Positions 1 to 5,923 of a stretch of 6,641 nt of DNA are shown here, in pieces (position 1 is the first letter of the stretch; each line of letters starts with the position of its first letter). The notes beneath the pieces are model-generated. The model was not told the origin of the DNA. It saw only the letters and a list, made by a program, of their open reading frames with translations, and did no database searches. The position numbers and the translations under genes are program-made. The stretch is from the NCBI GenBank assembly GCA_002299785.1, contig DBNL01000080.1, forward strand, positions 1-6,641, read 5' to 3'. Source of the DNA: Verrucomicrobia bacterium UBA673. GTDB taxonomy: Bacteria > Verrucomicrobiota > Verrucomicrobiia > Limisphaerales > UBA1096.

Positions 1-745
1 ACACGCCGTAGAGCGAGTAGTAATCAGCTATCGGGATGGGGTCGTACTTGTGATCGTGGCAGCGGGCGCAACTGACAGTCAAGCCCATCATGCCGCGGGT
101 CACTACGTCGATCCTGTCGTCTATAATGTCATGCGGGTTGTTCAAAAAACGCCGCCCCACCGTGAGAAAACCCATCGCGGCCAGCGGCTCTTTGTCCTCC
201 CCCAATTCCAGCTTGTCGGCGGCTACCTGCTCGACAATGAATCGGTCATAAGGCAAGTCAGCGTTGAAGGCATCGATCACATAATCGCGATAAGTGTACG
301 AGTGGGTGAAGAGCCGCGCCTGGTTTCCGGCGAGGTAACCCTTGGTGTCGGCGTAACGCGCAACGTCGAGCCAGTGACGCCCCCACCGCTCACCAAAACG
401 CGGCAAGGCCAGCACTCGCTCGACGAGCCGCCGATATGCTCCCGGCGATTCGTCGGAGACAAAGGTATCCACCTCCCCAGGAGTCGGAGGCAGGCCGGTC
501 AGGTCGAGGGTCACCCGGCGAATCAATGTCCGGCGACCGGCAGGCCGGGCCGGTTGCATCCCGTTTTCGAGGAGCTTGGCCAGGACGAAATAATCCAGTG
601 CACCTCTTGGCCAAGCGGCCCCCGACACATCCGGCACACTTGGCCGAGTCACCGGCTGAAATGCCCAGTGATCAGATGGCTCCGCTCCAACGACGGCGAA
701 CGCACAGGTCAACGTGAGTGCAATTCTAGTAAGGCCTGAATGCAT
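1..745 (-). CDS. PSCyt2 (DUF1549) domain secreted protein with CxxCH motif, 3' end cut by the window edge
   Basis: The first 248 residues are visible and the frame is still open at the window edge. Residues 1-21 look like a Sec signal peptide, with a hydrophobic core ending in VVGA. The mature part opens with HWAFQP (26-31) and continues with PSCyt2 hallmarks: LDLTGLPPTP (80-89), a GERWGRHWLDVARYAD block (118-133), YRDYVIDAFNADLPYDRF (152-169), then CARCHDHKYDPI (226-237). The CxxCH at 226-230 could bind a c-type heme, but this is unproven in the family. In full-length members a PSD1 (DUF1553) domain normally follows, here beyond the edge. The N-terminal PSCyt1 cytochrome domain found in many relatives is absent, because only a few residues separate the signal peptide from HWAFQP. 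The exact function is not established; these proteins are abundant in planctomycetes and verrucomicrobia. The ATG lies 3 nt after the DUF4126 stop codon, so translation is probably coupled to that gene. No strong Shine-Dalgarno is seen. Confidence 0.93.
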   Translation of the reverse strand, partial: MHSGLTRIALTLTCAFAVVGAEPSDHWAFQPVTRPSVPDVSGAAWPRGALDYFVLAKLLENGMQPARPAGRRTLIRRVTLDLTGLPPTPGEVDTFVSDESPGAYRRLVERVLALPRFGERWGRHWLDVARYADTKGYLAGNQARLFTHSYTYRDYVIDAFNADLPYDRFIVEQVAADKLELGEDKEPLAAMGFLTVGRRFLNNPHDIIDDRIDVVTRGMMGLTVSCARCHDHKYDPIPIADYYSLYGV

Positions 746-748
746 TAG

Positions 749-1336
749 CTAGTGCGCCTCGGCCAATTTATGGCGGCGGCGCCACCAAATCCAAAAACCA
801 CACCCAAGCAGCAGCACAAACACAACGATCGCAAATTCCACCGCGACGATCGAAAGAGCCGAGCCGAGGAAGGCACCGCTCGTCTCGACCGAAGCCACGA
901 TGGGGTTGCCCAATCCTCCAGTTGTCACAGTCGAGCCGGCGCGAGTCACGACAGTTGTCGCCTGCACCGCACCGGCCGCGCCTCCGCCGGCGATCACGCC
1001 GAGCAGCCATTGCAGCCACGGATCCAGTCCAGTCACAAAAGAAGCCGTGATAACCGTCCCAGCCACGATCGACGCAGGGCTGGCAATGGTGTCGAGCAAA
1101 TTGTCAATCCACGGAATGTAATAGCCTCCGATTTCGAAAAGAGTCGCCACGAGAAAAACCATCAGTGCAATGTCACTACTCAACCAATCGAACCCGCCAG
1201 CCAAATCGATCAATGGTTGCCCGTCGGTATCCTTAGCCCGGGTGCCGATATTCACCGCCAGCAAAGGCACAAAGACACGGAACCCACACGTCGCGCTCAA
1301 CGCGACTCCTATCATAACTGACATGATCGCTTCCAT
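749..1336 (-). CDS. DUF4126 family integral membrane protein
   Basis: A 195-residue hydrophobic protein. The N-terminus (MEAIMSVMIGVALSATCGFR) followed by VFVPLL matches the usual opening of DUF4126 proteins, which supports the ATG at 1336. A second ATG at 1324 has a GGAAG five bases upstream and would remove only four residues. About five membrane segments can be proposed, near residues 5-29, 55-77, 86-103, 107-128 and 158-186. A basic tail (WWRRRHK) suggests a cytoplasmic C-terminus. The middle is rich in Gly, Ala and Thr. No catalytic motif is seen and the family has no assigned function. The start lies 39 nt after the ABC ATPase stop and the stop lies 3 nt before the PSCyt2 ATG, so it is probably part of the same transcript. 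Confidence 0.85.
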   Translation of the reverse strand: MEAIMSVMIGVALSATCGFRVFVPLLAVNIGTRAKDTDGQPLIDLAGGFDWLSSDIALMVFLVATLFEIGGYYIPWIDNLLDTIASPASIVAGTVITASFVTGLDPWLQWLLGVIAGGGAAGAVQATTVVTRAGSTVTTGGLGNPIVASVETSGAFLGSALSIVAVEFAIVVFVLLLGCGFWIWWRRRHKLAEAH

Positions 1337-1375
1337 TCGTTGAAGTTACCATTCTTGCCGCGTACAATCAATCCT

Positions 1376-2035
1376 TCAATTGGTGACCAATCGGCCCTGC
1401 TCGAGGCTCAAAGTCCGATCAGCATGGGCATTCACCACCTCGCCATGGGTCACCAGCACCACCGTGCCACCACCGCGGTGAAACTCGGCCAAGTGCCGGA
1501 TTACTTCCGCCGCGTTTTCCGGGTCAAGATTGCCGGTCGGCTCGTCGGCGAGAATCAGCTTGGGTCGGTTTAACAACGCACGGGCCACGGCCAGACGCTG
1601 CCGCTCCCCGGCGCTAAGTTCGCCGGGACGATGGCTGGCGCGATCGGCCAGGCCGAGTTCGTCCATCAACTCCCCAGCCCGCTGCCTCACCTCAGCGCTT
1701 GGTTTACCGGGACAGGCCAACAGCACGTTTCCGAGCAAATCGAGATACGGGACGAGATGAAACATTTGAAACACGAACCCGATCTCGCTCGAGCGAAGCC
1801 GCGCACGCTCCGCCGGCGACATTGCGTAAAGGTCACGCCCGGCGAGTTGCACTAAGCCCTCGCTTGGCCGCTGCATGCCGCCGAGGGTTAGCAGCAGCGT
1901 GGTTTTGCCGGAGCCGCTTGGCCCGCGCACGGCAACGAACTCGCCGTCTGCAACTTCCGCCGTGAACCGATCGAGGCTCATGACCTCTGAGCCGTTCTTA
2001 CTGAAAATTTTTGTGACCTCGTCGCAGCGTATCAT
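1376..2035 (-). CDS. ABC transporter ATP-binding protein, LolD/MacB type
   Basis: A complete nucleotide-binding subunit of 219 residues, the usual size for LolD-like ATPases. Numbered from the ATG at 2035, it has Walker A GPSGSGKTT (38-46), Q-loop Gln90 in FVFQMFHLVPYL, a signature LSAGERQR (140-147), Walker B LILADEP with catalytic Glu165, D-loop NLD (169-171) and H-loop His197 in LVTHGE. The signature has Ala where LSGGE is commonest, a tolerated variant. It should hydrolyse ATP in the cytoplasm to drive the permease encoded immediately upstream. A TTG at 2041 overlaps the permease stop, but the GGGAGG at 2048-2043 sits 7 nt from the ATG at 2035 and only 1 nt from the TTG, so the ATG is preferred. 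The substrate cannot be told from the ATPase. Confidence 0.95.
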   Translation of the reverse strand: MIRCDEVTKIFSKNGSEVMSLDRFTAEVADGEFVAVRGPSGSGKTTLLLTLGGMQRPSEGLVQLAGRDLYAMSPAERARLRSSEIGFVFQMFHLVPYLDLLGNVLLACPGKPSAEVRQRAGELMDELGLADRASHRPGELSAGERQRLAVARALLNRPKLILADEPTGNLDPENAAEVIRHLAEFHRGGGTVVLVTHGEVVNAHADRTLSLEQGRLVTN

Positions 2036-2037
2036 CG

Positions 2038-3189
2038 TCAATCCTCCCGCAGGGTTTCAGCCGGATCATGTGACACGGCAAGCATCGCCGGGATAAAACT
2101 GGCTAGCGCTGCGAACACTGGCGTCACCATGATCAACTGTGCGGCGAGCGGCCAGTTCGCCTGAATCGCCTTCTTCGTCACCGGAAATAGCGACGGCCCA
2201 AACTCCAGCACCACCCACGTGCCAAGCGCAGAGCCGATCAATGCCGCCACCAACCCAAGTAACACCGCCTTGCCGAGGAACAATGCAGCGATACGTTCAC
2301 CACCCTTGCCAAGTGCACGCAGAATTCCGATCTCCTGCCGACGGTCGCGCACGTTGAAAACCGCAAGCAGTGCCACCCAAACCGCACCGGCGACAAACAC
2401 CGACGGCAGCACGAATTGGTTCACCTTCTCGCGGGTCTGCCGCTGCTTGGCGCGGGCGTCGGCCAGCGTGCGTTGGTGAACCACTTGCACTTCCGGCAAA
2501 ATACCGCCGATCTCTTTTCGTAAAATGGCCAGCGGATCCTGATCGGCTGTGAGGCAGAGACAGTCGATCGCCTCGATCTCGTTAATTTTCGCCGCCAACC
2601 CGAGCACCGATTGCGCGTCCTCGAGCCGCACAAAAATCGTGATGTCATCCGGCGTGCCGGTCTCGATGGGGTCGTTCGCGACCGCAAACTGCCGCACGCC
2701 GACGTGCATTGTGTCATTCTTCTTTTTTTCCTGCACCAGCGCGACTTGGGAGCCGATGTGGATCGTGCCTTTTTCGATGGCGAAGCCCATCGGCTTTTTG
2801 CCCTGCCCCGGCGCAACATAAGTTTCCGACAGGCCGACCAGCAGGATGTCCTGCCCGTTGATGGTGTATTCGCGGCGCAACGAGCCGACGAGATGGTTGA
2901 ATGAAACCTTGTTGGTCAACTGCGTCGCCAGACGGTCGAGCATCGAGGCATCCATGGCGTGCCGAGAGAAACCGTCACGATAAAACTGCCCCAAGTCGGT
3001 CTTGGCGGGAATCAACCGGAGGTTGAAGCCCATGTCACGAGTCACCCGCCGTGTTTCACGCTCGTCTGCTTCGGCCAGCAATTGCGACGCGACGACCACC
3101 GTCACCGCCATCGCCAAACCCAGAAGCGTAAAAAGAGCGTTGAGTTTCCGGAAAACCACCTCGCGGAGAATGTGCGACCAAACTGACAT
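2038..3189 (-). CDS. ABC transporter permease, MacB/FtsX/LolC type
   Basis: A 383-residue permease with the layout of the MacB/FtsX superfamily. One N-terminal membrane helix lies at about 17-38. A large extracytoplasmic domain covers about 40-255. Three C-terminal helices lie at about 258-279, 299-329 and 347-371. The FtsX-type cytoplasmic coupling segment RDRRQEIGILRALGKG (281-296) follows the second helix, and the protein ends in DPAETLRED, close to the typical DPAExLR ending. Such permeases work as homo- or heterodimers and transmit ATP-driven motion to the outside of the membrane instead of forming a conventional channel. The ATG at 3189 overlaps the upstream gene's stop by one base (TGATG), indicating translational coupling. 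An in-frame start at 3267 would add 26 non-hydrophobic residues read from inside the upstream gene and is unlikely. No partner permease is present, so a homodimer is expected. The substrate is unknown. Confidence 0.92.
   Translation of the reverse strand: MSVWSHILREVVFRKLNALFTLLGLAMAVTVVVASQLLAEADERETRRVTRDMGFNLRLIPAKTDLGQFYRDGFSRHAMDASMLDRLATQLTNKVSFNHLVGSLRREYTINGQDILLVGLSETYVAPGQGKKPMGFAIEKGTIHIGSQVALVQEKKKNDTMHVGVRQFAVANDPIETGTPDDITIFVRLEDAQSVLGLAAKINEIEAIDCLCLTADQDPLAILRKEIGGILPEVQVVHQRTLADARAKQRQTREKVNQFVLPSVFVAGAVWVALLAVFNVRDRRQEIGILRALGKGGERIAALFLGKAVLLGLVAALIGSALGTWVVLEFGPSLFPVTKKAIQANWPLAAQLIMVTPVFAALASFIPAMLAVSHDPAETLRED
2043..2048 (-). promoter_or_regulatory. Ribosome binding site deciding the ATPase start
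   Basis: Minus-strand GGGAGG lies inside the last codons of the permease, 7 nt before the ATG at 2035. This spacing supports the ATG over the overlapping TTG at 2041. It also allows re-initiation by ribosomes finishing the permease at the TGA (2040-2038). Confidence 0.7.
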
Positions 3190-4388
3190 CAGTTGCCCGA
3201 CCTCCGCAGCAATAGCAATCCGCCGCCTGCCAAAGTCGCCACGGCGATGATACCCAGCGTCCACCATACAGTGTTCACCTGGCCAATCGCAGCCGGTTCC
3301 GGGTCAAATTCAACCTGCTTGGCCTCCGCAACCGGTTCCGCGATCGGTTCCGGATCGGCTTCGAGCAACTCCTCCGGCTCTATGTTGAACTCAATCAACT
3401 CCTCGCTGTAGCCCATCGATAGTTGCTCAAAGTGACTCGATGACGCGGCCCCGTTTGCTTGTGAGTTCGGGCCGCGCGATATAATGCGGCTGATCTCACC
3501 TTTGACCTGCGGATTGTCCGGATCGAACCCGAGCGCAGCGTACGCCGCAGTCCGCTCAGTTCGACCCCACGACAAAGGGAAGGGCTCTCCCTGCATCCAC
3601 ACCCGGTCGAGCCCGCACTCGCAGTCCTGCCCCACCACCGCCAGCGCCTCCTGCAACTCTGAGCGTGTCACCAAACCGCCCCGCAGGGGTTGGCCCACCC
3701 GGCGACCGCGCCCCATCAGCACCACTGCCTGCGGCTCCGGCACCTGCCCAGCATCGAGGCCAAGACTCCACAAAAGCACCGACTCGCCGGCGATGCGCTT
3801 GGCCGGCACAACGACGACCTCCGGCGGATGATCGACCGGCTTGGGCATTTCCGGCAGCAGCGGCGTGATCGCCTTGATGGCCTCGTCCACCGCGACCCGG
3901 GCGCGTCTGGTTTGCGCCCCGTCTGTTCCCTCTATGAACAAAATCACAGCGTAGGCTGGAATCAGTTTTTTGATGAGCACGTCCCGGATCGGCGACGAGA
4001 CGACGGATGACAGAAATGACCACTCGGGATTCTCCAGCTTGGCGGAGGGAAAGTTAACCGGCCAAGCCAACTCGCCAGTGGGCGAAAGCAGCAATCCGGC
4101 GGGCACGCCCGGTGTCCGCTCGGCCAAGCGCTTGGCCTGCGGATGATCGCCCTTGGTCAGATTCACCAACTGGAACCGGACGTTGGCATCGACGAACAGT
4201 ACCGACGCCGCTTGGCCCAGTCGATCCACTTGGGCACCGGACACCTGGTCGTCAATGAAACAAAAAAACGTGAAGCGCTCGTTGCCCAAGTCCGCAAAGC
4301 CGACATCGCGTACCGTGTAACGACAGGCGTGGCCAGCCTCGACCGCAGCCAGTATCCCCGCAAACAAAATGGGCAAACAAAATTTCAA
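3189..4388 (-). CDS. Secreted protein with C-terminal membrane anchor, ABC-transporter-linked, unknown function
   Basis: Not a family I can name. It is a 399-residue protein with a signal peptide (about 1-21, ending EAGHA) and then CRYTVRDVGFADLG (22-35). Two stretches have a thioredoxin-like rhythm of hydrophobic strands and turns. One is about 62-110, with VLFVDAN and later GVPAGLLLSPTGE. The other is about 190-262, with VVLMGRGRR and DCECGLDR. Neither has a CxxC redox site, so this is inference. A low-complexity acidic, proline-rich linker (about 328-368, repeated EPE/EPI/EPV) leads to a single membrane helix (374-394) and a short RRSGN tail. The folded part is thus probably outside the cytoplasmic membrane and anchored at its C-terminus. 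Its stop overlaps the permease start, so it is likely a component or substrate receptor of that transporter. The first codon is TTG at 4388. No ATG and no good Shine-Dalgarno are available, so the exact start is uncertain. The sequence before residue 22 does not form a convincing lipobox. Confidence 0.8.
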   Translation of the reverse strand: MKFCLPILFAGILAAVEAGHACRYTVRDVGFADLGNERFTFFCFIDDQVSGAQVDRLGQAASVLFVDANVRFQLVNLTKGDHPQAKRLAERTPGVPAGLLLSPTGELAWPVNFPSAKLENPEWSFLSSVVSSPIRDVLIKKLIPAYAVILFIEGTDGAQTRRARVAVDEAIKAITPLLPEMPKPVDHPPEVVVVPAKRIAGESVLLWSLGLDAGQVPEPQAVVLMGRGRRVGQPLRGGLVTRSELQEALAVVGQDCECGLDRVWMQGEPFPLSWGRTERTAAYAALGFDPDNPQVKGEISRIISRGPNSQANGAASSSHFEQLSMGYSEELIEFNIEPEELLEADPEPIAEPVAEAKQVEFDPEPAAIGQVNTVWWTLGIIAVATLAGGGLLLLRRSGN

Positions 4389-4398
4389 TGTGGGCAGA

Positions 4399-4404
4399 AT
4401 AATA
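4399..4404 (-). promoter_or_regulatory. Candidate -10 element for the minus-strand ABC operon
   Basis: Minus strand reads TATTAT, one mismatch from TATAAT, with only a poor -35 (TTGCGG) 16 nt upstream. Transcription would start near 4392, almost at the TTG start codon at 4388, implying a leaderless or near-leaderless message. Weak evidence. Confidence 0.25.
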
Positions 4405-4416
4405 CGGCTATCCTCG

Positions 4417-4446
4417 TTGACCGCAAAGCCAAATCGCCCGTAGCAT
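4417..4446 (+). promoter_or_regulatory. Candidate sigma70 promoter of the recombinase gene
   Basis: TTGACC (4417-4422, five of six matches to the -35 consensus) is followed after 18 nt by TAGCAT (4441-4446, four of six matches to the -10). Transcription would begin near 4453, giving a leader of only about 7 nt before the ATG at 4460. It lies in the 71-bp gap between two divergent genes. Confidence 0.35.
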
Positions 4447-4459
4447 CTGCGGCCGGGAA

Positions 4460-5410
4460 ATGCAGGCGTTGATCGAGGAGTTTGGGCAGTACCTCCGCCA
4501 CGAGCGGGGCCAGTCCGCGCACACCCAAAAAGCCTACAGCAGCATACTCAATCGTTTCGCCGACTGGGCCGGCACACAGCAACTCACCAGCTGGAACTCC
4601 GTCAAGTTATCGCATCTGCTTGGCTATCTCAGGCACCAGCGAAAAAGTGAAACGCCCACCGGCGATGACACATCAAAAAAACGCGGCCGACCCCGCAGAG
4701 AATCTGCCAAGCTTAGCACAGAGAGCTTATATCTTGAAATCGCCGCGCTGAAGGCGTTCTACCGCTTCTGCGTGCAGGAACAGTTTCTGCCGTCGAATAT
4801 AGCCGAAAACCTTACGTTGCCCCGCCGCTGGAAACGCCTGCCCAAGGCGTTGACCGATGGGGAGATCGAGAAACTGCTGCGGTCGATTGAGCCGGTGACA
4901 CCAGCGACGCTTTGCGATCACGCGATGCTTGAGCTTTGTTACGCCTCCGGCTTGCGGTTGGCCGAGTTGCGAGGGCTGCGGCTCGAGCAACTGCAGCTCG
5001 ACGCCGGTTTTATCCACGTCATCGGCAAGGGAAATAAAGAGCGAATCGTACCGGTGGGCCGCCGCGCCATCGAGGCAATCGAGCGCTACCTGGAACACGG
5101 ACGCGGCAAACTGGCCAAGACCGGCAAGAGTCCGGGGAATGTTTTCCTCACGAGCCGAGGCTCGGCGTTTGCGCCGGTGACGCTGTGGTCGCGCATCAAG
5201 AAACGGTGCGGCTTCGCCGGCATCGAGCGAAACATCACGCCGCACATGTTGCGGCACAGTTTCGCAACGCACCTGCTCGAACACGGCGCCGACCTGCGGG
5301 TCATTCAGGAATTGCTCGGCCACTCCAGCATCGCGACCACCGAAGTGTATACCCACGTCGCCGGCAAACGACTCAAGGCCATCCACCAGCAATACCACCC
5401 TAGGGGCTGA
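4460..5410 (+). CDS. Tyrosine recombinase, XerC/XerD family
   Basis: A complete 316-residue site-specific recombinase. The N-terminal SAM-like core-binding domain covers about 1-118 and the catalytic domain about 125-310. Active-site residues are Arg166 (SGLRLAELR), Lys190 (GKGNKER), His262 and Arg265 (PHMLRHSFATHLLE), His288 (LLGHSS) and the nucleophile Tyr297 (VYTHV). Each falls 18 positions later than its E. coli XerD counterpart (Arg148, Lys172, His244, Arg247, His270, Tyr279). This points to one insertion of roughly that size before the catalytic domain. It corresponds to the hydrophilic stretch at about 62-87, which contains KKRGRPRR (73-80), an AT-hook-like motif. Xer proteins resolve chromosome dimers at dif with FtsK, but related enzymes serve integrative elements, and which role applies here cannot be decided. 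No dif-like site was recognised nearby. The ATG follows a weak GGGAA. The gene diverges from the ABC operon. Confidence 0.93.
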   Translation: MQALIEEFGQYLRHERGQSAHTQKAYSSILNRFADWAGTQQLTSWNSVKLSHLLGYLRHQRKSETPTGDDTSKKRGRPRRESAKLSTESLYLEIAALKAFYRFCVQEQFLPSNIAENLTLPRRWKRLPKALTDGEIEKLLRSIEPVTPATLCDHAMLELCYASGLRLAELRGLRLEQLQLDAGFIHVIGKGNKERIVPVGRRAIEAIERYLEHGRGKLAKTGKSPGNVFLTSRGSAFAPVTLWSRIKKRCGFAGIERNITPHMLRHSFATHLLEHGADLRVIQELLGHSSIATTEVYTHVAGKRLKAIHQQYHPRG

Positions 5411-5427
5411 ACCGTCGCTTACAATCC

Positions 5428-5457
5428 ACAGCTTCTTTTAATCCGCTGTTTTCTTTT
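5428..5457 (+). terminator. Weak intrinsic terminator candidate after the recombinase
   Basis: ACAGC (5428-5432) can pair with GCTGT (5445-5449) across a 12-nt AT-rich loop, followed by a T-rich run (TTTTCTTTT). The stem is only five pairs, so termination would be weak. Its place 18 nt after the recombinase stop is suitable. Confidence 0.3.
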
Positions 5458-5481
5458 GTAGCTACAGTTCTTTAGGTAGAG

Positions 5482-5652
5482 TTGGATGTGACTAATATTT
5501 TGGCCAAGAGCTTTGAAAAAGAAGGGCCCGAAGATACATCTCCGAGTGACGATGCAGTGAAGGAAGCCGCGCCGGTTGAGGAATCGACCGAGGAGGCAGT
5601 GCAAAAATTTCCACGCAGTTACCAAAACGGTCGACCGGGTCGCCTGCCTTAA
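5482..5652 (+). pseudogene. Small acidic reading frame, possibly a frameshifted gene extending to 5762
   Basis: From TTG at 5482 (AGG five bases upstream) or GTG at 5488, the frame gives 56 or 54 residues. The first two thirds are strongly acidic and Ala/Glu/Pro-rich (KEGPEDTSPSDDAVKEAAP), as in many real disordered bacterial proteins. The last part turns basic (SYQNGRPGRLP) and stops at TAA 5650-5652. The -1 frame is open from 5580 to TAG 5760-5762 without any ATG, GTG or TTG in its first half. Its end (KSLLVPEVVDAIRRHDY) also looks protein-like. One single-base indel between 5580 and 5652, for instance at the A run 5603-5607, would join both into about 93 residues. It could therefore be a decayed gene, a sequencing error or programmed frameshifting, though no canonical slippery heptamer is in register. 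No family was recognised. Confidence 0.35.
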
Positions 5653-5758
5653 CGGAAACCAACAGAACAGGTCAACGCTGGCCAAGTACTGGAAGTATCA
5701 GGCGGGACAAAAGCCTTCTTGTTCCAGAAGTAGTGGATGCAATTCGTCGTCACGACTA

Positions 5759-5890
5759 TTAGGATAAAATCAACGCAAATCTTAACAAATCAATGAAGCG
5801 CCAATTCCTTTTTCCAGTCAACCAGCCATTAATTTCACCTAAGTGTACAGCGAGATGCCGAGCGACCCACTGCCCAGTGACAGTCACCAC
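5759..5890 (-). CDS. Short unrecognised minus-strand frame downstream of the SOUL gene
   Basis: GTG at 5890 opens a 43-residue frame ending at TAA (5761-5759). It begins VVTVTGQWVARHLAVHLGE and ends FALILS. It lies 33 nt after the SOUL stop in the same direction. The opening has a faint resemblance to the VVxVTG start of short-chain dehydrogenases, but the glycine pattern is missing and the frame is far too short. It could be a gene remnant or chance. The interleaved dyads at 5868-5887 fall within it. No Shine-Dalgarno is evident. Confidence 0.15.
   Translation of the reverse strand: MVTVTGQWVARHLAVHLGEINGWLTGKRNWRFIDLLRFALILS
5868..5887. repeat. Two interleaved short dyads
   Basis: CACTG-CC-CAGTG (5868-5879) shares its last three bases with GTGAC-A-GTCAC (5877-5887). 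The two inverted repeats compete for the same bases. No T run follows on either strand, so this is not a standard terminator. It could be a small protein-binding site or chance. Confidence 0.3.
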
Positions 5891-5923
5891 AATCTTGTTT
5901 TTAAAATGACTACTTATCTCTCA

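Larger units (their letters stand above)
5411..5923. other. 513-bp stretch without a confident gene
   Basis: The stretch between the recombinase stop and the SOUL gene stop contains a weak terminator, a small acidic plus-strand frame with an apparent frameshift, a short minus-strand frame and interleaved dyads, each listed separately. Base composition falls across it from GC-rich to AT-rich. An 88-residue minus-strand frame (5419-5685) is antisense to the acidic frame and shows no recognisable features. I see no tRNA, no insertion sequence ends and no att-like duplication. Confidence 0.5.

Noticed and set aside
50..739. A 229-residue open frame on the plus strand
   Set aside because: It is fully antisense to the PSCyt2 gene, whose frame shows clear family motifs. 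The plus-strand translation has low-complexity, Pro/Arg-rich sequence and no recognisable domain.
752..1321. A 189-residue open frame on the plus strand
   Set aside because: Antisense to the DUF4126 gene. The product is very rich in His, Arg and Ser, as expected from reading a GC-rich membrane protein gene backwards.
4323..4328. Lipobox in the 399-residue secreted protein (Cys22)
   Set aside because: The residues before the cysteine are G-H-A; His at -2 and Gly at -3 do not fit a lipobox, so an ordinary signal peptide is more likely.
4675..4681. A7 run in the recombinase gene as a possible slippage site
   Set aside because: The frame is intact on both sides and leads to a complete catalytic domain, so slippage is not needed to explain the gene.
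4727..5398. A 223-residue minus-strand frame
   Set aside because: Antisense to the recombinase, in which all catalytic residues are intact. No family features are seen in the minus frame.
5793..5909. A 38-residue ATG frame on the plus strand
   Set aside because: No ribosome binding site, no recognisable sequence, and a competing frame on the other strand; most likely chance.
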